A DNA stretch of 64,000 nucleotides, taken from the NCBI GenBank assembly GCA_020630435.1, contig JAHDBJ010000002.1, positions 218,970 to 282,969 of the forward strand. The letters are read 5' to 3'. The DNA is from Saprospiraceae bacterium. GTDB taxonomy: Bacteria > Bacteroidota > Bacteroidia > Chitinophagales > Saprospiraceae. Within the stretch, counting starts at the first letter, position 1; each line of letters opens with the position of its first letter. Below, in pieces: positions 1 to 8,906 of the stretch. A program made the translations under genes and the position numbers. The notes beneath the pieces are model-generated. The model worked only from the letters and a program-made list of their open reading frames with translations. It did not search any database and was not told where the DNA came from.

Positions 1-613
1 TTAGAGCATATTTCTTCACGCCTTCAATATTGATAATCAAGTCTTCTGGTTCCATTAAATCCTTTTGTTGAAGGATGAAAATGATTTTCTTTCGCCAGTC
101 TTCATGAATATAGTCAAAGAAATCCCAAGCCGATTGTCGATAAGGATTTTTGGATTCAAATACAAAAACAATAAGGTCGGAAGCAGGAATAAACCGCTCC
201 GTTATTTCTTGATGATAATCCGATATGGTATTTGTCCCAGGAGTATCTACAATCGCTATTTCTTTTAGTATTTCTACGGGCAGATAGATCTTTTTTAAAT
301 GTTCGTTTACAACTGTAGTTTTTTCTTCTTCCCCATAAATCACCTGTTGGATGGTATCGGTACAAGGATCAGGTGCTACAGCACATACTTCTTTGTCGGT
401 CGCTAATAAAGCATTAATAAAACTACTTTTTCCTGCCTTTACTTCTCCTACGATTACAAACATAAAAGGTTCGTTGATTCGATTTCTCAAATCACTTACC
501 GTTTCGGCTAATTCTTCATGACCGATATCTAGGGTCATCTTATGCAAATCCTTTATGATTTCATCAATATGTGATCGATGTTCGTGTAAAGATTGATTGA
601 TTATTTTATTCAT
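1..613 (-). CDS. Dynamin-family GTPase, partial (C-terminus beyond window)
   Basis: The reading frame starts with ATG at 613 and runs open to the window edge, giving about 204 residues of the N-terminus. The GTPase signature is clear: a P-loop GEVKAGKSS near residue 55, a candidate switch-I Thr in PCTDTI, DTPGTN for G3, and QQKD at the G4 position where many GTPases have NKxD. Together with the N-terminal helical stretch this fits bacterial dynamin-like proteins, which remodel membranes or act in envelope stress. The membrane-binding and assembly regions are not in view, so the subfamily is open. It is divergent from the bestrophin gene, with a 232-base AT-rich gap that shows no clear promoter box. 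Confidence 0.8.
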   Translation of the reverse strand, partial: MNKIINQSLHEHRSHIDEIIKDLHKMTLDIGHEELAETVSDLRNRINEPFMFVIVGEVKAGKSSFINALLATDKEVCAVAPDPCTDTIQQVIYGEEEKTTVVNEHLKKIYLPVEILKEIAIVDTPGTNTISDYHQEITERFIPASDLIVFVFESKNPYRQSAWDFFDYIHEDWRKKIIFILQQKDLMEPEDLIINIEGVKKYAL

Positions 614-845
614 GTCAACAGTAATTACTAAACTCAATAGATTTCTCTATTTTGAGTTCAAATTTCTTATAATTTCAATGTGAAAATAGTAAATTTTTAG
701 AATTGATAAGGCGAATTGAGATTTCATAAAAAATACTAGCATTTTTAATCAACGAATTTAAAGACAACTTGTTCAATTATTTTTATAAATATAAATCTCT
801 TATTATCATTGTAATTCTTCAAAAAAAAATTTCAAAAACTAAACT

Positions 846-1880
846 ATGTTTATAAACAAGCATTTTGATGTTAAAGGTCTTTTACGTTTTACAGGTGGTC
901 ATATTATTTGGCTTACCGCATGGGCAACATTAGTGGTTGCTTTATTTGAGTTTTTTCATTGGGAATGGTTGCATATTCCCTGGCTACCGCTTTCTGTTAT
1001 CGGTACAGCCGTTGCTTTTTATGTAGGTTTTAAAAATAATAGTTCCTATGATAGATTGTGGGAAGCTCGAAAAATATGGGGCGCTATTGTCAATGAAAGT
1101 CGTTCGTGGGGAGCATCTGTAAAGGCTTTTGTAAATAATAAATCCGTTGAAGGTGTTAGTCAAGACGAAGTCAACCTTATTCATAAAAAATTAATTTACC
1201 GACATATCGGTTGGCTTTATGCTTTGAGAAGTCAGCTCCTTATTCCGACACCTTGGGAACACATCAACCAAAACCGCTTTGTTAAAAGAGCAACAGAAAA
1301 ACGAAGAAAACGTTATGGTGTCAATCTTTTTAATGATGGAGTGACAGAAGAGGAGTTAGAAGAGTTTTTACCACCAGATGAATTGCAAAGACTCATAGAA
1401 TATAAGAATACGGCTACACAAATTATTGACCAACAATCCCAAGATTTGGCAGAGCTTAGGTCGAAGAATTTGATCAATGATTTTACCCACGTAGAATTAC
1501 AAAAGTTACTGCAATTATTTTATACACATCAGGGAAAAGCTGAGCGAATTAAAAAGTTCCCTTTGCCTCGACAGTATGGAGCTTCTAGTTTTATTTTTGT
1601 TGCAATATTTATCTTTTTATTGCCTTTAGGTATGGTTTCGGAGTTTCATAAGCTAGGAGAAATGGGTGCTTGGTTATCGATTCCTTTTACGGTTTTAGTC
1701 GGTTGGGTTTATTTAATGATGGAATTAATTGGGGATTATTCTGAAAATCCTTTTGAAGGACTAGGAAATGATATTCCTATGCATTCGCTTTGTCGGGTTA
1801 TAGAAATTGACTTGAGGCAAATGCTAGGTGAAACAGAAGTGCCGCCACCGATTCAGTCTAAAAATGGTGTTTTGATGTAG
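846..1880 (+). CDS. Bestrophin-family anion channel (UPF0187-type)
   Basis: The 344-residue product matches the bacterial bestrophin layout: two hydrophobic helices near residues 17-60, a charged helical cytosolic region, and two more helices near 245-300, followed by the family-type acidic segment ENPFEGLGNDIP that ends the pore domain. The early motif NNSSYDRLWEARKIWG is also typical. Bestrophins are pentameric anion or cation channels in the inner membrane; the ion selectivity cannot be read here. The gene is monocistronic in appearance, and its last 23 bases overlap the 3' end of the convergent AraC-type regulator, so the two mRNAs are complementary at their tails. Confidence 0.85.
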   Translation: MFINKHFDVKGLLRFTGGHIIWLTAWATLVVALFEFFHWEWLHIPWLPLSVIGTAVAFYVGFKNNSSYDRLWEARKIWGAIVNESRSWGASVKAFVNNKSVEGVSQDEVNLIHKKLIYRHIGWLYALRSQLLIPTPWEHINQNRFVKRATEKRRKRYGVNLFNDGVTEEELEEFLPPDELQRLIEYKNTATQIIDQQSQDLAELRSKNLINDFTHVELQKLLQLFYTHQGKAERIKKFPLPRQYGASSFIFVAIFIFLLPLGMVSEFHKLGEMGAWLSIPFTVLVGWVYLMMELIGDYSENPFEGLGNDIPMHSLCRVIEIDLRQMLGETEVPPPIQSKNGVLM

Positions 1881-2676
1881 CATCTTTGGGACGAAAATGT
1901 AATAATCCAGGAGTTTGCAGTAGTTGAACAGGGGTAAATCCAGTAAAGCGTTTTATTTCTTTTATAAAATGGCTTTGATCAAAGTAGTTGTATTTTTCTA
2001 CATAATGTATCCAATCCGTATTGTGGGTATCATAGATCTCTTCTACTGCAAATTTATATCGATACAAGCATTGAAATTGCTTGGGGGTCAGCCCTGTTTC
2101 TTTTCTAAAATAACGTAAAAAGGTAGATTCTGAATACTTTGTTTTTTTCTTTATTTTTTCTAGGTTGAAAAAGTTGTCTTCTTCTAGTATTTCTGTAATA
2201 AATCCTGTTATTTTAGCATCAATTTTTTGTGCAAACCAATTGTCTAATGCTTTAGGAATGGCTGACGTAGGTAGAGTCCTAAGATATTGTACAAAAACAT
2301 TAAAGCGATCTCCAAATAATTCATCTGCTTTTATGGTACATTGCTTAATCAAATCTGTTGCTTTTACATCTAAAAAAGGCAATAAAGAAGAAACTGATCT
2401 AGGTTTGAATTGGACAAGTACAGCAGAACATAAAGAGTAAGGATGCCAGAGTACTAGATCTTCTAGGTGACTAAATAGCACACTTTTATTGATGGAATAT
2501 CCTTTGTTTTTATAATGAAAATTAATAGAACCATCTAGGATAATAATTAACTCTGGCTTTACACCAGGGTAAGCATATATAGCATTACTAGGAGGGAACG
2601 TCTTATCTATATCATTAATAATCCAATAATGATCAATATATTTTTGTAGTAGGTTATCTTGAGGAACGTGCTTCAC
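1858..2676 (-). CDS. AraC-family transcriptional regulator
   Basis: The 272-residue protein has an N-terminal cupin-like sensing half (about residues 1-150, with a DUF6597-like start HVPQDNLLQKYIDHYW) and a C-terminal double helix-turn-helix (about 165-260) containing STFLRYFRKETGLTPKQFQ and the second-helix pattern YFDQSHFIKEIKRFTGFTP. The second helix-turn-helix is the AraC/XylS family hallmark. Ligand and targets are unknown; the neighbouring ABC exporter genes on the same strand begin elsewhere and are not obviously its operon. The 3' end overlaps the bestrophin gene tail to tail by 23 bases. Confidence 0.85.
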   Translation of the reverse strand: MKHVPQDNLLQKYIDHYWIINDIDKTFPPSNAIYAYPGVKPELIIILDGSINFHYKNKGYSINKSVLFSHLEDLVLWHPYSLCSAVLVQFKPRSVSSLLPFLDVKATDLIKQCTIKADELFGDRFNVFVQYLRTLPTSAIPKALDNWFAQKIDAKITGFITEILEEDNFFNLEKIKKKTKYSESTFLRYFRKETGLTPKQFQCLYRYKFAVEEIYDTHNTDWIHYVEKYNYFDQSHFIKEIKRFTGFTPVQLLQTPGLLHFRPKDATSKHHF

Positions 2677-2761
2677 AAATTGTGAAACAAAATTTTAGCG
2701 ATTTCGTTTAATCCAAACCTAGAATTAATCAAAGATTTTAAAAAACTGTTTAACCTATTTT

Positions 2762-3553
2762 TCATGTAATGTTTTTTTTCGTTTCAAAAATAGTTGTTGT
2801 TAAAATCATGATCACAAACCAACCTAAGCTATGAAACTGGACATTATTTAAAATACTATATTCTATTATTTTAATCTTTTCATATCTGAACATTCCAAAA
2901 TCTTTCACAATTATAGGGTAGCTATATGGGAAGTATAAAGCCAATGGACTATCGCTCCCGCCTAGAATCAGTCCTACTATAAATGCAACCACTCCGAAGC
3001 CAGCAGGTACAAGAAAACCTTTAAAATAAAAACTTAAAAAAAGTTGAATACCAACGATCCCTAGTAAGGCAACAAAGAGATGCAAAAGCATTTTTATCGC
3101 TTCGGTATTTAGAGGGTTATAATAACGAAATTCCATCTCTGGTAGGAAAAAATCTAAGATATATCCACAGACAGTCAGCCCAATTATAAATAATAAACTC
3201 GTAAAGAGTATTACGAGTAATATACTGATGACTTTACTAAAAAAAATATAAGCACGATTAGAAGGAACTGTATATTGATATTTAAACATATTTGAATGGT
3301 GTTCTAAGTAAAGTGCCGCACTAACTAATAAAACTACAAAAGGCGTTGCAATAAAAACACCATACATTGCTCGCCCTGCAAAATGTATTTTATTCCAAGG
3401 GTTTTTCCCAAGTTCTGCAACGCTATTAATATCTAAGAAATGAGCAGCAAAGACAATTACTGAAACGGTAAATACCACGACGCCCGATAACCACATAATG
3501 GGTAGGTATTTGAGTTTGATTAATTCCGCTTGAATATATTGAACAATTTTCAT
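2762..3553 (-). CDS. ABC-2 type transporter permease
   Basis: The 263-residue product is a six-helix membrane protein with the spacing of ABC-2 export permeases: helices near 18-38, 72-92, 108-130, 155-172, 180-195 and 235-252. It follows the ATPase gene by 4 bases on the same strand, so the two make one transporter. Small BcrB-like permeases of this kind export antibiotics, lipids or peptides, or serve in self-protection; the substrate cannot be inferred from sequence. The gene lies last in a run hydrolase-ATPase-permease. Confidence 0.8.
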   Translation of the reverse strand: MKIVQYIQAELIKLKYLPIMWLSGVVVFTVSVIVFAAHFLDINSVAELGKNPWNKIHFAGRAMYGVFIATPFVVLLVSAALYLEHHSNMFKYQYTVPSNRAYIFFSKVISILLVILFTSLLFIIGLTVCGYILDFFLPEMEFRYYNPLNTEAIKMLLHLFVALLGIVGIQLFLSFYFKGFLVPAGFGVVAFIVGLILGGSDSPLALYFPYSYPIIVKDFGMFRYEKIKIIEYSILNNVQFHSLGWFVIMILTTTIFETKKNIT

Positions 3554-3557
3554 GGTA

Positions 3558-4466
3558 CTAGATCTCCTTTTCGTTTGTAATAGATAAAAACATGGATTCT
3601 AAGTTTTTTGCTTTAGGACTCACACTATAAATATCGATCTCCGCATCGACTAATTTTCGTATAACATGAGGCAGTATATTTTCTTCTTCAACGATGATTT
3701 GAAATTGTGTGTCAGAGATTTTTGTTTTTTCTTTTAAGGGGATTAGTTCTAATGCTTTCTGAGCGTCAGTTACTTTAAATAAGACTTCAATGTTTTGGTG
3801 GCGCAGGCGTTGCAATTCTGATAGATCACCTTCAAACACGATTTGTCCATTTTTGATAATGCCCAGCTTTGTTACGATTTTTTCAACTTCCGATAAAATA
3901 TGACTAGAGAGTAAAATGGTTTTACCTTCGGCTCTTAGTCGATTTAAAACTTCACGCAATTCGATAATTCCCATTGGATCGAGTCCATTAGTTGGTTCAT
4001 CTAAAATGACCAATGCGGGATCGTGTAATAAAGCAATTCCTAGTCCTAGTCGTTGTTTCATGCCCGTCGAGAAATCTTCCGTTTTCTTAAATTTAGCAAC
4101 ATTGAGTCGCACCAAATCCAGTACTTTATCAATTCGTTTAGCAGGAATGCCAAAGTATTTTGCCCAAATTCTTAAATTATCATTCGCAGATAAATGCCCA
4201 TATAAAGAAGGGTTTTCAATTAAAGAACCTACCTTATTGAAGTGATCGGGGTAAGTCGTTTTAATATTTTCATTAAATAGATTAATAGTTCCTTTCTTAG
4301 CTTTTAACAGCCCTAAAATTAAACGAATTGTTGTCGTTTTTCCTGAACCATTTGCTCCTAGAAAACCATAAATACTTCTTTGTGGCACATTGATGTTAAT
4401 ACCAGATAGTACAGGTTCATTTTTTCTATAATGAAAATGTATATTTTCTAATTGTATAATGGACAT
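3558..4466 (-). CDS. ABC transporter ATP-binding protein (BcrA-like)
   Basis: The 302-residue protein has all ABC ATPase motifs in order: Walker A GANGSGKTT near residue 37, signature FSTGMKQRLG near 135 (the usual LSGGQ replaced by FSTGM, as in BcrA-type exporters), Walker B LVILDEPTNGLDP near 155, and the switch SSHILSEVE near 190. A C-terminal extension of about 90 residues is typical of the drug and bacitracin resistance subfamily. The start lies 2 bases after the stop of the upstream serine hydrolase gene and the stop is 4 bases before the permease, so translation is probably coupled. Confidence 0.9.
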   Translation of the reverse strand: MSIIQLENIHFHYRKNEPVLSGININVPQRSIYGFLGANGSGKTTTIRLILGLLKAKKGTINLFNENIKTTYPDHFNKVGSLIENPSLYGHLSANDNLRIWAKYFGIPAKRIDKVLDLVRLNVAKFKKTEDFSTGMKQRLGLGIALLHDPALVILDEPTNGLDPMGIIELREVLNRLRAEGKTILLSSHILSEVEKIVTKLGIIKNGQIVFEGDLSELQRLRHQNIEVLFKVTDAQKALELIPLKEKTKISDTQFQIIVEEENILPHVIRKLVDAEIDIYSVSPKAKNLESMFLSITNEKEI

Positions 4467-4468
4467 TA

Positions 4469-5626
4469 TTATTGTTCAATATTTTTAATAACTAAAATGG
4501 TTTTCTTCATCAATCGATCGCTCCATCCTTTTGTGAAATTTACACTAAAACTACTATTATAGGCTGGTATATGGAGTACAATCGTTCCCCATAAGCCTTT
4601 ATGTAAGTATGCTTTTTCACCATAGATGTTTATTTCCCATAATCCAGCTCGATAGTCTTTATAGCGTTTATCATTTTTAAAGTCATAGGTACTGGCATAC
4701 TTGGGTTTTTCCAGCATTAATCCTAAGGTGGCTTCTTGCTCGAAGATTTGCCCATTAAAAAGTGCGTGAATAAAAATGGTAAGATCGTTACAAGTAGAAG
4801 CAAGGCCACCACCTCCATATAAATCGATAGAGTTATCCCAATTGCTAACATCTTCATTTTTCAAGTACCGATGTACCATATCTATGGTATCTTTAGGTGG
4901 CTCTAAAGACTCTAACCAAGTACGTTTAAGCCCAAGTGCATCAAATTTTAAGAGTGTGCGTAAGCCCAATGCTAGGTTTTTGTCAAAAAAATACTCAATA
5001 ATTTCACCTAGTATAATATATCCCGTATCGCTGTATCCGTAGCGTTCACCAGGATGACCTATTTTTTCGCCCCAATTCATTGCACCTTGCAGTTGTTCGG
5101 TTCTTGTCCAGCGTTTAGTCGGAGATTGTTTACAAATCTTGATGTACTGCGTCCCTTTTCCTACAGCATAATCAAACAAACCACTTGTATGGTTTAAACA
5201 ATGTTTGATTTTTATTTTGCTAGGCTCATAACCTCCTAAAACGAGGATGTTTTTATGTTTTGTAGAAATATATTTATCAATAGTATCATCTATGGATATT
5301 TTTTGCAGCTCATGTAATCTTAGAATAGCAGCAGCTACAAAAGTTTTGGTTATACTTGCAATTCTAAAGGGTTGGTTGATAGATAGTGAATCTAACTTTT
5401 TATCACTATCAAATCCTCTAGTACCCGACCAGTTTTGTTCTAGTTTAGGAGATATGATACTCATAGAGACACCAGCGATGTAATCGTGAGAACCTATGAT
5501 GGTCTCATCCATTAAGGCTAAAAATGTTTGTTCTACAGTTGCTTTATAGGGTGAAGTAGATACATTTTTAACACAGGAAAAGAAAAAAAACGTATATAGA
5601 AGTAATAGAAAATTTAGCCGTTTCAT
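4469..5626 (-). CDS. Beta-lactamase-fold serine hydrolase lipoprotein
   Basis: The product (385 residues from the preferred start) belongs to the class C beta-lactamase/D-Ala-D-Ala carboxypeptidase fold. Catalytic SITK lies in RIASITKTF, the Tyr motif is YSD in YGYSDTGY, and HTSGL and GGGGLASTCND are family landmarks. The frame is open back to 5653, but starting at the internal ATG at 5626 gives a clean lipoprotein signal (MKRLNFLLLL...FFFFSCVKN) with the lipid Cys near residue 18, so I prefer it. It sits immediately upstream of an ABC exporter pair, which hints at a role in the same process, for instance processing of the transported compound. Substrate unknown. Confidence 0.8.
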   Translation of the reverse strand: MKRLNFLLLLYTFFFFSCVKNVSTSPYKATVEQTFLALMDETIIGSHDYIAGVSMSIISPKLEQNWSGTRGFDSDKKLDSLSINQPFRIASITKTFVAAAILRLHELQKISIDDTIDKYISTKHKNILVLGGYEPSKIKIKHCLNHTSGLFDYAVGKGTQYIKICKQSPTKRWTRTEQLQGAMNWGEKIGHPGERYGYSDTGYIILGEIIEYFFDKNLALGLRTLLKFDALGLKRTWLESLEPPKDTIDMVHRYLKNEDVSNWDNSIDLYGGGGLASTCNDLTIFIHALFNGQIFEQEATLGLMLEKPKYASTYDFKNDKRYKDYRAGLWEINIYGEKAYLHKGLWGTIVLHIPAYNSSFSVNFTKGWSDRLMKKTILVIKNIEQ

Positions 5627-5672
5627 AATACAAATATTCGCATTATATTTCATTCTCTATTGTAAAAAATCG

Positions 5673-7814
5673 TCAAAATTTAGATTTTTCTTCTTCGGGT
5701 AAAAGTGCAAAAGCAAGTTTGATAGTACTATATGATACTTCTTCTTTAAAATATTCGTAGACTAAGCTATATGTTACATCATCTTCTGGAATGTCCTTAA
5801 TGGCTTGATGTATTTTTTCCACGTCTTTTGGTTCTATGAATTGTTTCAAATCAATATCTTCATCTTTACTGTACCAGTAAATGAAGTGTCCAGTTATCGT
5901 CTCGGTGTTTAGATTTCGAATATCTGCGATTTCTTGTATTGTATGCCCCTTTTCATAAAGAGCTAAAGTCTTGAGGTAAGTACCTCCTTTGATGCGTTCG
6001 CCCGCTTCAATTTTTTTCAATAAATATGTTCTGATTGCTTGAATAAACGCAAGCCCATAACGCTGGATTTTGACTTCACCAATACCAGAAATACTTTTCA
6101 ATTCTTCTAGGACAATAGGTCTTTTTTGTGATAGTTCTCCTAGTGTAGTATCGGCAAATACAACATAAGGAGGAACACCTGTTTGTAGTGCGATTTGTTT
6201 TCGGAGTTGGCGTAAGACCTCGAATAATTCGTCTCGAATGATTTCAGCTTTCGGCTTTTTGACTTCTTTTTGTGCTTCTCGATGTTTATGGATTTCAACC
6301 ATTTTGACCAACTGTACTTTTTTATTTTGAAAAAGAACTTGATGACTTAAGGGCGTTAATTGAAGCCAGTTGTGCTTATCGTAAGCGATTTCAAGCAGCC
6401 CAATATTGAGCATTTGTTGTAAAAATTGTTGCCAATCTCCAAAGCTATACTCTGCCCCTAAACCATAGGTTTTGATATTATGATACCCTTTATCAAAAAT
6501 ATCTCGACGTTTAGAACCTCTCAAAACATCGATAAGCATATTTATACCCACGGATTCTTTTAGACGGTATATTGCAGATAACGCTTTTTGAGCAATGATA
6601 GTCCCATCAAAATAGGTAGGGGGATTTTTACATACATCACAGTTACCACAATTTTCTGTTGTATTCTCATTAAAATAATGAAGGAGAATTTTCCTTCTAC
6701 ACATTAAAGTATCCGCATATTGTTGCATCCTTTCAAGCTTTGCCAATTTTATTTCTTGCTGATCGCTCTCGTTATCTTCGATGATATTTCGTAAAATCAT
6801 AACATCAGCAAAAGAATAAAAGAGTAAAGTGTCGGCAGGAGCTCCATCTCTTCCTGCTCGTCCAATCTCTTGATAATAACTTTCTATATTTTTGGGCATA
6901 TTATAGTGTATAACCCATCGTACATTGGATTTGTCAATTCCCATTCCAAAAGCAATAGTCGCTACTACAATTTGAAGATTATCATTTATAAAGGCTTCTT
7001 GTATATTTGAACGTTGTTGACTACTAAGTTTGGCATGATAAAAACTAGCATTGATATTGAATTTATTCAATTTAGTTGCCAATTGTTCGGTGCTTTTTCG
7101 ACTGAGGCAGTATATTATACCAGATTCATTAGGACGTTTTTTAATGAAATCAACGATTTTTTCTAAGCGCTTTTGAGCAGGTCTGACAGACAAACTTAAA
7201 TTTGGGCGGTCAAAAGAGGCGAGAAAAATTTTAGGATTTTGGAGTTGTAATTGTTCAATGATATCTTGGCGAGTCAACTTATCTGCTGTTGCTGTAAGTG
7301 CGATGATAGGAATATTTTTGAAATGCCTCTTTAAAAACTTTAGCTGATTGTATTCTGGTCTAAAATCATGTCCCCAAGAAGAAATACAGTGTGCTTCATC
7401 AATAGCAAATAAATTGATTTTTAATGTTTTTAATAAAGAAAAAAAAGAAGAAGAAACTAACTTTTCAGGAGAAACATAAAGCAGTTTGATATGTCCATTA
7501 AATAGATCATCTTCTATTTGCTGTTGCTCTTTACTGGTCAAGGAACTATTTAAAAAAGCAGCAGAAACGCCATTGGCTCTAAGTGCTTCGACTTGATCTT
7601 TCATTAAGGCTATCAATGGAGAGATGACAATACAAACGCCGTCCATGGTAATGGCAGGAATTTGAAAGCAGATAGATTTTCCTCCTCCAGTAGGCATAAG
7701 TACTAAACTGTCTTTTTTATCAAAGACAGCTTGTATAATATCATCCTGCATAGGACGAAAAGCATCATAACCAAAGAATTTTTTTAAGGCTTGTTTTGCC
7801 AGTTCAATATTCAT
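5673..7814 (-). CDS. recQ: ATP-dependent DNA helicase RecQ
   Basis: The 713-residue protein carries the full RecQ architecture. Walker A MPTGGGKSICFQ lies near residue 40, the DEAH box is in AIDEAHCISSWGHDFRPEY near 137, and motif VI is YYQEIGRAGRDG near 320. The zinc cluster CRRK...CGNCDVC is near 377-400, followed by the RQC winged helix and an HRDC domain (about 545-620). The C-terminal 90 residues form a further helix-turn-helix region, common in Bacteroidota RecQ. The enzyme unwinds 3'-tailed and forked DNA in recombination and replication repair. It is first in the leftward run, 46 bases upstream of the serine hydrolase start. Confidence 0.95.
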   Translation of the reverse strand: MNIELAKQALKKFFGYDAFRPMQDDIIQAVFDKKDSLVLMPTGGGKSICFQIPAITMDGVCIVISPLIALMKDQVEALRANGVSAAFLNSSLTSKEQQQIEDDLFNGHIKLLYVSPEKLVSSSFFSLLKTLKINLFAIDEAHCISSWGHDFRPEYNQLKFLKRHFKNIPIIALTATADKLTRQDIIEQLQLQNPKIFLASFDRPNLSLSVRPAQKRLEKIVDFIKKRPNESGIIYCLSRKSTEQLATKLNKFNINASFYHAKLSSQQRSNIQEAFINDNLQIVVATIAFGMGIDKSNVRWVIHYNMPKNIESYYQEIGRAGRDGAPADTLLFYSFADVMILRNIIEDNESDQQEIKLAKLERMQQYADTLMCRRKILLHYFNENTTENCGNCDVCKNPPTYFDGTIIAQKALSAIYRLKESVGINMLIDVLRGSKRRDIFDKGYHNIKTYGLGAEYSFGDWQQFLQQMLNIGLLEIAYDKHNWLQLTPLSHQVLFQNKKVQLVKMVEIHKHREAQKEVKKPKAEIIRDELFEVLRQLRKQIALQTGVPPYVVFADTTLGELSQKRPIVLEELKSISGIGEVKIQRYGLAFIQAIRTYLLKKIEAGERIKGGTYLKTLALYEKGHTIQEIADIRNLNTETITGHFIYWYSKDEDIDLKQFIEPKDVEKIHQAIKDIPEDDVTYSLVYEYFKEEVSYSTIKLAFALLPEEEKSKF

Positions 7815-8305
7815 CGAATAGTATAGATTATAGGGTAATCAAAAGACGACAATTTTTTGACTAAGGTAATTAAAAAATAGAGAAGGTTATTGCTAAATTA
7901 AGCGCACAATATACAAATAATTGTTGTTGTTTTAGATAGAATGGAATACTTGTTATAACAAAAGTATTTCAGGTTGATTTAACTCCTATTAAAAAAAGGT
8001 ATAGGAGTGCCTTATTTAAAAAAAAATCTTGTTGATGGATTTTAAGGATATTTATAATATAGAATTAATATGTCAAGGCAGAGCCAAAATCCTGATTTGA
8101 TTTGCAGAGAACGAAACTTTTTTTCTTTTCTACGTATAAATATATGAAGCGATAGTTATTATTTCCAAGAATTGAATAACAATAAAATTATATATTGTTC
8201 CAGATATACAATATCTCAAAAGGATTGTATGTTATATACTACAAAAGTTTAAGAAAAATCTTTATAGAAGATATACATATAAAAATAAACATTAAATTCA
8301 ACAAA

Positions 8306-8383
8306 GAAAACAGCCCAGCTTCATACGAATTGATAAATTAGGAAATTATTAAAACTAGTGAGAATTTTTATCGGGCTGTTTTC
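8306..8383. repeat. Wide inverted repeat, possible small RNA or terminator
   Basis: Arms GAAAACAGCCC (8306-8316) and GGGCTGTTTTC (8373-8383) are perfect 11-bp complements with about 56 bases between them. The right arm is followed on the + strand by ATTTTCTTTTC, and on the - strand the left arm is followed by TTTGTTG, so either direction gives a T-rich tail. It is far from both neighbouring genes, so a free-standing RNA of about 80-95 bases is possible. Nothing identifies a known family. Confidence 0.4.
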
Positions 8384-8503
8384 ATTTTCTTTTCACTCCT
8401 AATTGTACCAACGAATCTCATTTTTCTTTTGCTGCCTAAATGTTGAAAAATTTTATTTTTTAACATTTTGAAATTGCCAAATCTATTTTTTTAAAAATAA
8501 AAA

Positions 8504-8589
8504 AGCACACACCAATGTTAGGTATGTGCTGTGTTAACCCCAAAAAACCAAAAAACATGAAAATTCTTATATCTATCCTATAGATAGAT
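8504..8589. other. Hairpin plus CCCCAAAAAACCAAA element (copy 1)
   Basis: A 10-bp hairpin AGCACACACC/GGTATGTGCT (8504-8530) is followed by ACCCCAAAAAACCAAA (8537-8552) and by ATGAAAA (8558). The ATG opens only an 8-residue frame ending TAG at 8582, and a second hairpin ATCTATC/GATAGAT (8571-8589) with a following T run overlaps that frame. The first stem has a C-A mismatch if read as + strand RNA but a G-U pair if read from the - strand, where it is also followed by a T-rich tract. So the first hairpin may be a leftward terminator. A second copy of hairpin, box and ATGAAAA lies at 63953-64000. Confidence 0.45.
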
Positions 8590-8822
8590 TTTTATATCTT
8601 ATAAAGTGTCTATAATATTATTTGTGACGTTCACTATTAAGACAACTTAATTATCAATTTGTTTTCAAAATTAATACTAATTTTCTTTTTTTTAAATAAA
8701 ATTTAACTTTTTTTTTTACAAAATGGAAGATATAAGCAATTTGCGTTCAGTTTTAATACATTAAGCCTAGTAATCATACCCATTAAAATATTTTAAAACA
8801 CGACTGGAAATGTAAATTATAT

Positions 8823-8830
8823 TACGTTTG
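8823..8830 (+). promoter_or_regulatory. Putative Bacteroidota -7 box TACGTTTG
   Basis: TACGTTTG matches the TAnnTTTG consensus of the Bacteroidota primary sigma factor. A CTG at 8804-8806 stands near the -33 position where TTG is expected, with a spacer of 16. Transcription from here would leave a leader of about 70 bases before the M14 peptidase start at 8907. Confidence 0.4.
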
Positions 8831-8906
8831 ATTATCAAAATCAATGAATAATTACCATCTTCACACCATAAAATCAATCCATACCATTTAACGAGCAATA
8901 TTTAAA

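Larger units (their letters stand above)
7815..8906. other. Intergenic region, 1.1 kb, hairpins but no gene
   Basis: The longest gap in the window lies between divergent recQ and the M14 peptidase gene. No reading frame of convincing length or codon pattern was found. It contains a small hairpin at 7982-8008 (8-bp arms ACTCCTAT/ATAGGAGT), a wide inverted repeat at 8306-8383, the hairpin-CCCCAAAAAACCAAA element at 8504-8589, and a -7 promoter box at 8823. The concentration of structured sequence suggests one or more small RNAs or terminators rather than spacer. Confidence 0.6.

Noticed and set aside
8558..8584. Leader peptide with Ile/Leu codons suggesting attenuation of a branched-chain amino-acid gene
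   Set aside because: The frame is only 8 codons in an AT-rich region where such codons are common, and the next gene is an M14 peptidase 320 bases away.
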